64,000 bases of DNA from JANXQG01 sp963709175 (GTDB taxonomy: Bacteria; Planctomycetota; Planctomycetia; Pirellulales; Thermoguttaceae): NCBI GenBank assembly GCA_963709175.1, contig CAVPVK010000001.1, forward strand, positions 372,001 through 436,000, read 5' to 3'. Position 1 is the stretch's first letter, and every line of letters starts with the position of its first letter. The translations under genes were made by a program, and so were the position numbers. Positions 57,433-64,000 of this stretch are shown here, piece by piece. The notes below the pieces were generated by a model. The model ran no database searches. It saw nothing but the letters and a program-made list of their open reading frames with translations, and had not been told where the DNA came from.

Positions 57433-59523
57433 TCACGAGGCCGTTCTTGCATCCGGATGGGCTCCGGAAATCACCAGCAAACGATGCGAGGCGTCAAGCG
57501 GCGCGTGGAGGTCGGGCGGACACTGGACGGTTCCGTCGGGCTGTTCAACGGCCACGATCTGCAAGCCGTAGCGATTGCGAAACTGAGACTCAGCAATCGA
57601 CTTGCCGAGCACTTCCAGCGGCACCATCAGCCGTCTGACTTGGGGGCCGTTGCCGCCGGTGACGGCCGTCAGAAGGTGGTACAGGCGAGCCTCTTCCTCG
57701 ATGGCAAGCAACCCTTGATGCTCGCGCACGGCGAAATCCGTCAAGCCGTTGACACGGTCGACGAGCGCCTCGAAGATGGCTCGCCGGCTCACAACCCCCA
57801 GAAACCGATGCGGCGGCTCGCGCGAAACGACCGGCAGGACCGATTGCTTGCCCTGACGAAACAGTTCGAGGGCATGGTAGAGGCTGCCGTCCGGCGTGAG
57901 CACGTCGCTGCGATCGTTCATGATGTCGTGGGCGATGACGACGCGGTCGAGCTGGGAATCGGAGAGGACGTGGGCCAGATCGGGCAGCGTAATCGTGCCC
58001 ACGAGGTGTTCGTCCTGGACCACCATGAAGGCCGGCTGTTGCCCCGGTTCGAGCCGCTGAACCAGTTGCTGCAGGTGCGTTTCGGGAGAGACCACCAGGC
58101 CGCCTTGGCCATTCACCAGGTTGCCGACTTGGGTCGACTCCAGCAGACGGACGACAACGTCTGCGGCGTGGACGGGTGAGTCGATGCTCGATGGGACCTG
58201 CTCGTGAGGAAGGCCCCAGCGACGCCCAATCAGGTACGCTGCCACGCAGACCAGCATGTTGGGAACGATCAAGCCGTAGCTGCCGGTCATCTCCGCGGTC
58301 ATGACGATGGCCGCCAAGGGAACGCGCATGCCTGCGGCGAGCAGCCCCCCCATCCCCACCGGAATCAGGGCTTGCCGCAAGGGCTCGGGAAAGACGCCGG
58401 GAAAGAGCGCCTCGCAGACCGCGCCAAGCAACGCTCCCACAATGCCGCCAATAGCCAAGGAAGGCCCCAGAACCCCGCCCGCGCCTCCGCTGCCGACGGT
58501 ACACGCGGTGGCCAGGCACTTCAACAGGGCCAGTGCACCGAACAATCCTGCCCAGCCCCACCACGAGGCAGTTGGGCCGCCGTGAAAAAGCGATCCATTC
58601 ATGACGGCGCGGATGAACTCGTAACGGGCATCCATCACCTGCGGAAGGCAACAGGCCAAGACGCCCGTGGCCAGGCCGCCGACTGTGGGCGCCAGCCAAA
58701 GCGGCAAACGCAATACGCCTTTCAGTAGCCAGCGGACGAACTGAAAGCTCATGCCGAAGAAGATCGCCGCCAGGCCGCAGAGTGGACCTAAAACGAGAAA
58801 GGGCAGCAACTCCAATGGCGAGCTGAATACCAGCTTGTCAGCGGGAATCAGGTATTCGCCGTGTCCCCAGAGGGCCATGTAGCTGGAATATCCCACAACT
58901 GAAGCCACCAGGGCGGGCATGATGGCGTCGGTCTCGTAGTCCGGATCGCTATAGGGCACGCTGACGGCGAACAACGCACCTCCCAGCGGACAACGGAAGA
59001 TCGCGCCGATGCCTGCGGCGCAGCCCGCGATCAGCAGAGTACGCCGCTGGGAGGGTGTGACGCCAAACCATTTTCCGCAGGCGGAGCCGATGCCGGCACC
59101 CAGTGCGGCCACCGGTCCTTCCGGACCCGCCGAGCCTCCGCATGATATGACCACCACCGAGGCAGCGGCCTTGACGATCGGCCCGCGGAGCTCCAGTCTC
59201 CCTCGCTTGCGGTGAAATGCGTGAATCATGGCGTCCGTCCCTTGGCGGGTGAATTTCGGACAGAACGCCAGCACGATCAAGGCCGACACCAGTCCGCCGA
59301 TCGCCGGCAGAATTAGGATCAGGGGGTGGAATCGCAGAATCTCGCCAAACGCGCCGGGCGCCACCTGGCCGACGAGAGCATCGACGCCTCCCTTTAGGCA
59401 CCATTCCATCGCTGCCGCCGCAAGACCGGCCAACAGGCCCGTCAGGCTCGATAAGGCGAAAAGCTCAAGCCAGCGCGCGACGGGATTGGGTAGGCTTGCG
59501 AGTTTTAGAGTCGGAGGAATCAT
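57433..59523 (-). CDS. ClC chloride channel/antiporter with CBS domains
   Basis: The membrane part has the selectivity motifs GGSAGPEGPVAALGAG (with the gating Glu) and GSGGAGGVLGPSLAIGG, and a proton-path region (IPVGMGGLLAAGMRVPLAA). It is followed by two CBS domains (HDIMNDRSDVLTPDGSLYHA, SVLPVVSREPPHRFLGVVS) and a TrkA-C-like end (GLQIVAVEQPDGTVQCP). The 696-residue protein is intact. It probably moves chloride in exchange for protons and is regulated by nucleotides on the CBS pair. Confidence 0.92.
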   Translation of the reverse strand: MIPPTLKLASLPNPVARWLELFALSSLTGLLAGLAAAAMEWCLKGGVDALVGQVAPGAFGEILRFHPLILILPAIGGLVSALIVLAFCPKFTRQGTDAMIHAFHRKRGRLELRGPIVKAAASVVVISCGGSAGPEGPVAALGAGIGSACGKWFGVTPSQRRTLLIAGCAAGIGAIFRCPLGGALFAVSVPYSDPDYETDAIMPALVASVVGYSSYMALWGHGEYLIPADKLVFSSPLELLPFLVLGPLCGLAAIFFGMSFQFVRWLLKGVLRLPLWLAPTVGGLATGVLACCLPQVMDARYEFIRAVMNGSLFHGGPTASWWGWAGLFGALALLKCLATACTVGSGGAGGVLGPSLAIGGIVGALLGAVCEALFPGVFPEPLRQALIPVGMGGLLAAGMRVPLAAIVMTAEMTGSYGLIVPNMLVCVAAYLIGRRWGLPHEQVPSSIDSPVHAADVVVRLLESTQVGNLVNGQGGLVVSPETHLQQLVQRLEPGQQPAFMVVQDEHLVGTITLPDLAHVLSDSQLDRVVIAHDIMNDRSDVLTPDGSLYHALELFRQGKQSVLPVVSREPPHRFLGVVSRRAIFEALVDRVNGLTDFAVREHQGLLAIEEEARLYHLLTAVTGGNGPQVRRLMVPLEVLGKSIAESQFRNRYGLQIVAVEQPDGTVQCPPDLHAPLDASHRLLVISGAHPDARTAS

Positions 59524-59737
59524 TGGCCAGCGAGGATTTTAACAACTCCTGGCGGCGAGGAAAAGTCAGATTTGTGTGCGGCAAAACTCCAAAACTCCCT
59601 GGCAACCTCGGGGCGGCTGGTGGCTGAGCAGGACCAGCCACCCAAGGCGTTCGTGCCAAACAACGAGGATGCGAGACCGCAGGAGACCGCATGCGCTGAG
59701 GAATTCACCTTGCCCGCACACGCCAGCGAGCGATAAA

Positions 59738-60604
59738 ATGCCGCTTTTTGCCATAGTAAGGGACATTGCTGCCGTGGACAGTGCAATGCTGCATATCTGG
59801 CGGAATACTCCGCTGGGTCGTGAAAATCTGCTTCAATCGCTTTACTTCTGCCGCAAGCTGGGGGGAATCCGTTTGGGCATTTATCGCCCCGTCAGCCGTC
59901 AAGGGCTGATGTACTTTGAAAATGCCGTGGTGACGATCGAGCTCGACAACTCGTATCTTGTCTATCCCGAGACGTCCGAAGCCCACGTCCGCGAGATCCT
60001 CGACAGCGGCAAAGTGCCATGGCAATTCGTGGAGCCGTCCGCTTTCACCAATACGCTGCCGGATATCCCGGCAAAGTGGGCTTTCATGTCCTGCCCACGC
60101 GTCATCAGTCAAGCGGCGAGTCTGATCGGCTTGACGCATATCGGGCCCAAGGTCCGCGCGATCGTCAAGCACGCGAACTTTCCCGTCTTTATTCCCAGCC
60201 CTTGTTACCAAGAATGGCATCGGGTTGCGGCGTTTTTCGGCGGATCGCAATTCGGTCTTCGCGCCGTCCGCCTGGCCATGCGCATCGCCGAACACGCCAA
60301 AGTCCCACTCACGATTTACACGCAGTTGGGCGATGGCCTGACGCGTGAGGGCCTTAGCCAGACGCTGCGGGAGGCGAACTTTCCCATGGATAGCCAAAGC
60401 CCCGATCGGCAGTGGGTCGTCTTCGAATCCGGCTCGCTGGAAGAGAACCTCTATAGCGTATCCGGTGACAGCCTTGTGGTTATTGGCGCGTGCGGCGACA
60501 GGTCGATCCGCGAATTGCTGTTCGGCGGACGGCTCGAAATCGTCCAGTCCGTGTTGCCCAACCCGCTGATGATCATTGGACCCGACTGCCGCATCGCCGT
60601 ATAG
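59738..60604 (+). CDS. Universal stress protein-like protein
   Basis: The ATG at 59738 is preferred; an upstream frame to 59576 is not typical. Two USP-like halves are visible, with GIRLGIYRPVSRQGLMYFEN early and FGLRAVRLAMRIAEHAKVPL later, ending with SLVVIGACGDRSIRELLFGG (the GxxGxR-type nucleotide loop). It is 288 aa. The family assignment is moderate; it may bind ATP in stress responses. Confidence 0.65.
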   Translation: MPLFAIVRDIAAVDSAMLHIWRNTPLGRENLLQSLYFCRKLGGIRLGIYRPVSRQGLMYFENAVVTIELDNSYLVYPETSEAHVREILDSGKVPWQFVEPSAFTNTLPDIPAKWAFMSCPRVISQAASLIGLTHIGPKVRAIVKHANFPVFIPSPCYQEWHRVAAFFGGSQFGLRAVRLAMRIAEHAKVPLTIYTQLGDGLTREGLSQTLREANFPMDSQSPDRQWVVFESGSLEENLYSVSGDSLVVIGACGDRSIRELLFGGRLEIVQSVLPNPLMIIGPDCRIAV

Positions 60605-60755
60605 ACGGCACTACACGCCCACCGCCCCGACCTTTTCGCCAGTGAGGGCGATAGGCCATTGATCCGCGGGCCCCGGTTGGCATAGTGCGCGTGGTTCCTG
60701 CTACTGAAGCGTCAAATTCGTTGGAGAATTCAGGCGGGATTCTGGCGGTTCTAGA

Positions 60756-63698
60756 TCACCGCGACGGCTCAAGAATCTCGATCGCCAGGTCGTCGAGACG
60801 GACCTCGCCCAGACCTGTCATGGCCAAGGTTATGTAGAGCGGGCCTGACTGCGGCACGATCCGCAACATCGTGAATTCCCGCCAGCCGACCGTCTTGTCA
60901 AGCCGCAGGGCCATCTCCTCGCCGGTGAGCGATTCAACCACCATCAGACCATCCACCGACCCGGTAATGGCGGCAGGCACGTTGACCCAGCCGTGGATCC
61001 GCACGATCTGGCCGGCTTGGACCGGAATGGCGGGACTCGTGATCCACATCGGCGGCATTTCGATCGTCGCCGGGGGATACTCCGGATTGTCAGCCCGGGC
61101 GATGAGGCGCAGGCCTGTTCGGCCGGAGTGGGCCGCCTCGGGCATGAGATCGGCTGTGGTTTGGATGCCGGGCGTGGGATGGTGAAAATGCCGCCAGCCG
61201 TAGCTTTCCATCTGCGGGCGGTTTTCAAAATCGCCGCCCGGCAGACGATTGGGTCCCGGGCGCATGGCTGCGATCCGATCGACCAGTGCCCAGTACCAGG
61301 GCAGCGAGGCAAAAGACGAGGTGCCCGGTATTGTCACCGGCGAGTCGCGATCCTTCATGGCTGCCTCCCAGGCCGCACGCTCCAGCTTCCGCAGGGGCAG
61401 CATCGCACGCCGGGCATGGGCCGACGCCATGGCATAATCGCCCGACGCCATCCGCGCCTCGCATAGACTGAGGTTCTGTCGCGCGTTTTCGAAATCGGTC
61501 GGCGAATCTTTCTGCGTGGGCATCCGGTTGCCGATCTGTGTCAGGACATGGTTAACGATCGCGAGTTTTTCCAAGGCCAGGTAGTGCTCCAGCTCGGCCG
61601 TCTGTTTTTCATTGGCAGCCGCCCGGTGGACAACCGCCTCGATGATCATGGGATCCTGGGCCAGAAAGAGAAGCGCGGAAAGGCCGAACTCGTCGAGTGT
61701 GACCTGGGTGCCGCCCGCCTGGCGGAAATGGCGGAGTGGTTGCAGGCGTCCGGCGGCAATCTGGAAGCAGTACTCCGACTCGGGAACGCCGGGCAGAGTG
61801 AGCTTCAGCGGATTGGCCGCTGCCAGCGGGGCCACGCACTGCGAGCCAGGGGCCAGCCACATGGGCAGCACGATCCGCGCCGGTTGTCGCGGAGGATCGC
61901 CCCGCTGATCAGCGGTTGGGCGCACTCGGCGGCGGCGACCATTGCCCCGCCCGCCGCCCAGGGCTCGATGACCTCCAGTTCCAGGTTCAACAGTTGCAGC
62001 GTAATGGCCCGTTGTTTCGTCTCGCCGTCCTGGGCCTCCAGCGAGGAATCGGAGAGAAAAAGCAGGCCGCGGCTTCCCGAAGAGATGGCCGTGTAGACCA
62101 ATAGTTGGATTTGCTCCGAGCCAACCACCGTCGGCGGGGTCTGCACCGGAGCCAGGGCAGCGAACTGCCGCCGCAGCCCCTCGCCCGCCTGCGTCTGCAC
62201 CGTGGTCCAGATGGGGGTGCCAGGCAAGGCCAGCAGCGGTTGGCGGCGGACCCAGGCGCCGTAATTGGGCATCTCCAGGCTCGTGCCCAACGGGCGGCGA
62301 TCGACCAGCAACAGATCGATAATATTCCCCCGGCTGTAGCCTCGGAGGTTGTTGACCGGCGCAAATCAGCGGCCGCGACAGGCGGGCATCGGCCAGCCGC
62401 AGGCGTTCCGACCGCGCTCGCACGGCCGCCAATGATTCGCCCGTCAGGCCATGTCCCATGTCCCAAACCAGGACGGGCTCGAATTCCGGCCCGATCGTGG
62501 ACAGTTCGCCCGTGGGCAGCTCCGGCGGCGGACAGACTAGCCAGAGACCGAGTCGCCGGATCTCCGCTAGGAAAGCTGCCGACGGTGTCTGCCGCAGCCA
62601 GAGCGTGTTGAAGCCCAACTGCTTGAGGAAGGCCAGCCGTTCACCCCGGTATTCGATGCAGCGGGGGAAGATCGGATACTCGTTGATCTTCAGCACCGAG
62701 CCGGCCAGTTTGACGTCGCGCGGCGGGGGCAAATCGGAACGTCCGGCAGCAATGGCCACGCCGGGAGCAGCTTCATGGTTCGAGAATCCGACGGGAGAGG
62801 TTACCGCCGCAGTGCTGGCCGGGGCGATTGGGGCGGCGGCGCTCCCCGACGGAACGTGGCCCAAAACTTCCAGATCATCGGTCCAGACGTTGGTCACGCC
62901 TGCGCCCGCGTAGACGTTCAGCAGCAGGCGGCTGACGTAGGCCTCGCGGCTATCGACATCCCTGCCCGATTGGCTTCGCAAGATGCGGACCTGGCGAGCC
63001 AGCATCCGCGGGATGTCGACGATCTCCAGTTGCTGCCAGCGGCCCGTGTTGCTGTAGACGGAGCCGGGGACCGTGGTGACCAGCGGCTTTCCGCTGCGGG
63101 GGTCGAGCGTCCGCGGCAGGGCGATCTCAGCGAAGAACTGCACACCAGGCCGATCGGCGTAGACCCAGACCACGGGCCGCAGGTCGTCGATGACCCAAGG
63201 ACGTCCGATGTCGTGTGCCACCAGCACGCTGCCACCGCCTTGACCGACCACCTGAATCCACTCGCAACCTTGTCCACTGTGCGCCCCGCCGCGAACCCGC
63301 TGGTGGGCCACGATCGAGTATTGGGCATCACCGCCGGCGTCGGTCCAAGAGGTGGCGGGTCCCTCGAAATCCTGCCGCCACGCCGGCTCCGGAGCCCGCC
63401 CGTTGACGCCGGCCGGGAGTTGACTTGCGGTACCCAGATTCGAGGCGGCAGGCGCTGCCGCTGTGAACTCCGGCGCAGACGGTCGCTGGGCGACCGAGAG
63501 ACTCGGCAGCACTACCGGCAGAACCAGGATAATTAACGCGGGGGAAAAACGCAGCACGGCGGCCAGGTTGCAGATTTTCTCGGAACGTGGGGAAGAAAAA
63601 AGCGGAATGGCCGGGAAAGCGCAGGTCTCAAGTTGATTTCTTCCGAACGTTCTTATGCGGCGTGGCGAAAAAGGCACTCCGTACGAAAGTGGCCACAT
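60756..63698 (-). CDS. Large exported glycosidase-like protein (TIM-barrel type), two compensating frameshifts
   Basis: The ATG at 63698 gives an unusual leader; a GTG at 63557 gives a better signal peptide (VLRFSPALIILVLPVVLPSL). Residues 90-270 resemble a jelly-roll (DFEGPATSWTDAGGDAQYSI). A TIM-barrel-like part follows (YRGERLAFLKQLGFNTLWLR, LGLWLVCPPPELPTG). Between about 62350 and 61895 the correct protein (MPNYGAWVRRQPLLALPGTP, VYTAISSGSRGLLFLSDSSL) is in another frame, after which the first frame resumes. Two indels that cancel out look like sequence errors. The C-terminus resembles a carbohydrate-binding domain. The substrate is unknown. Confidence 0.62.
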   Translation of the reverse strand: MWPLSYGVPFSPRRIRTFGRNQLETCAFPAIPLFSSPRSEKICNLAAVLRFSPALIILVLPVVLPSLSVAQRPSAPEFTAAAPAASNLGTASQLPAGVNGRAPEPAWRQDFEGPATSWTDAGGDAQYSIVAHQRVRGGAHSGQGCEWIQVVGQGGGSVLVAHDIGRPWVIDDLRPVVWVYADRPGVQFFAEIALPRTLDPRSGKPLVTTVPGSVYSNTGRWQQLEIVDIPRMLARQVRILRSQSGRDVDSREAYVSRLLLNVYAGAGVTNVWTDDLEVLGHVPSGSAAAPIAPASTAAVTSPVGFSNHEAAPGVAIAAGRSDLPPPRDVKLAGSVLKINEYPIFPRCIEYRGERLAFLKQLGFNTLWLRQTPSAAFLAEIRRLGLWLVCPPPELPTGELSTIGPEFEPVLVWDMGHGLTGESLAAVRARSERLRLADARLSRPLICAGQQPPRLQPGEYYRSVAGRSPPVGHEPGDAQLRRLGPPPTAAGLAWHPHLDHGADAGGRGAAAAVRCPGSGADPADGGWLGANPTIGLHGHLFGKPRPAFSLRFLAGGPGRRDETTGHYAATVEPGTGGHRALGGGRGNGRRRRVRPTADQRGDPPRQPARIVLPMWLAPGSQCVAPLAAANPLKLTLPGVPESEYCFQIAAGRLQPLRHFRQAGGTQVTLDEFGLSALLFLAQDPMIIEAVVHRAAANEKQTAELEHYLALEKLAIVNHVLTQIGNRMPTQKDSPTDFENARQNLSLCEARMASGDYAMASAHARRAMLPLRKLERAAWEAAMKDRDSPVTIPGTSSFASLPWYWALVDRIAAMRPGPNRLPGGDFENRPQMESYGWRHFHHPTPGIQTTADLMPEAAHSGRTGLRLIARADNPEYPPATIEMPPMWITSPAIPVQAGQIVRIHGWVNVPAAITGSVDGLMVVESLTGEEMALRLDKTVGWREFTMLRIVPQSGPLYITLAMTGLGEVRLDDLAIEILEPSR

Positions 63699-63856
63699 TG
63701 CCGTAAGGTGTTCTTCTATCAGGATTTGCGAAAATCAGCCAGAGCAAATGTTGCATTTTTTCCACAGCCCGACACTGCGCGGGTCCGCTAGTAGCATTTC
63801 CCAAGTCTTGAAATTACAATGAGTTACGGTGTGTTTATCAAAAACCGTCATTTCCC

Positions 63857-63870
63857 GGCACGGGCCGTGC
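63857..63870 (+). promoter_or_regulatory. Candidate sigma-54 (-24/-12) promoter
   Basis: GGCACGGGCCGTGC has GG and GC exactly ten bases apart, close to the sigma-54 consensus TGGCACG-N4-TTGC (here C replaces the first T and G the first T of TTGC). It lies 42 bases upstream of the ATG at 63912. The upstream region holds no clear activator site. Confidence 0.4.
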
Positions 63871-63911
63871 TTCTATCAAAGCACATCCGACCCACACCTG
63901 GAGCAAGCACC

Positions 63912-64000
63912 ATGAGCGACCCCGCCCCCATCGTCAGACCCGTTTCCGAAGAGGCCCCGCGTGAGATTCTCGATCTGGCCGAGGCCATCAGCCATCTTCC
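63912..64000 (+). CDS. Start of an unidentified gene (3' partial)
   Basis: An ATG at 63912 starts a frame (MSDPAPIVRPVSEEAPREIL) open to the right edge. The GGAG about ten bases upstream could be its ribosome binding site. Only 29 residues are visible, so no family can be named. Confidence 0.45.
   Translation, partial: MSDPAPIVRPVSEEAPREILDLAEAISHL

Overview
The window is high-GC DNA that reads as a planctomycete, probably of the Pirellulales/Gemmatales type. The signs are a DUF1559 pilin-like protein, DUF1571 and DUF4159 proteins, a surface protein with an N-terminal LEARALLA-type motif, PQQ-propeller/MoxR/DUF58 neighbours, a HAMP relic of a planctomycete-type family, and an esterase/fucosidase/sulfatase cluster. 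No rRNA, CRISPR array or complete insertion sequence was seen. The only RNA gene is a tRNA-Lys(UUU).

Layout. 1-4.7 kb: the end of a PQQ-propeller protein, a MoxR ATPase and a DUF58 protein, then a cold-shock protein, a small unknown protein and a dead ARPP-1 relic. 4.7-21.3 kb: a polysaccharide-degradation cluster with a divergent XylR-like regulator, an S9 peptidase, a DUF2341/LamG/SGNH-esterase/GH29-fucosidase fusion, a GH141-like beta-helix protein, an SGNH/transglutaminase-like/CBM-like protein, a sulfatase and an FGE-like protein. All its enzymes except the S9 peptidase have clear export signals, and together they suggest breakdown of acetylated, sulfated, fucose-containing glycans. 20.8-22.4 kb: a solitary SBD-HNH type IV restriction nuclease on the opposite strand, a large nested palindrome and a possible structured RNA. 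22.4-30.2 kb: a HAMP relic, a TolC-like lipoprotein, DUF1571, a toroid/DUF4159 protein, a DUF1559 fragment and a DUF2461 protein. 30.4-38.5 kb: a surface calpain-like protease, an orphan GroES, a FetAB-like ABC pair, an exported spermidine-synthase-like protein, a family 2 glycosyltransferase and a CPA2 antiporter. 38.9-44.7 kb: a minus-strand signalling operon of CheB-CheR-PAS, PAS-kinase-receiver and receiver-MpsC proteins. 44.9-48.8 kb: a decayed island around tRNA-Lys, with two different integrase relics, a VWA protein, an oxidoreductase with an amber codon, and an intact ARPP-1 gene. 49.1-64 kb: a NatA/NatB-CPBP ABC system, DUF1559, a B12-binding radical SAM enzyme, DUF4185, a ClC-CBS channel, a USP-like protein, a large exported glycosidase-like protein, and the start of a gene behind a candidate sigma-54 promoter.

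Many genes carry single-base frameshifts. In two of them the frame shifts and later returns with conserved protein on both sides, which points to consensus-sequence errors more than gene death. The integrase relics, the ARPP-1 relic and the amber-interrupted oxidoreductase look like real decay. All functions are inferred from reading motifs by eye; no database search was run.
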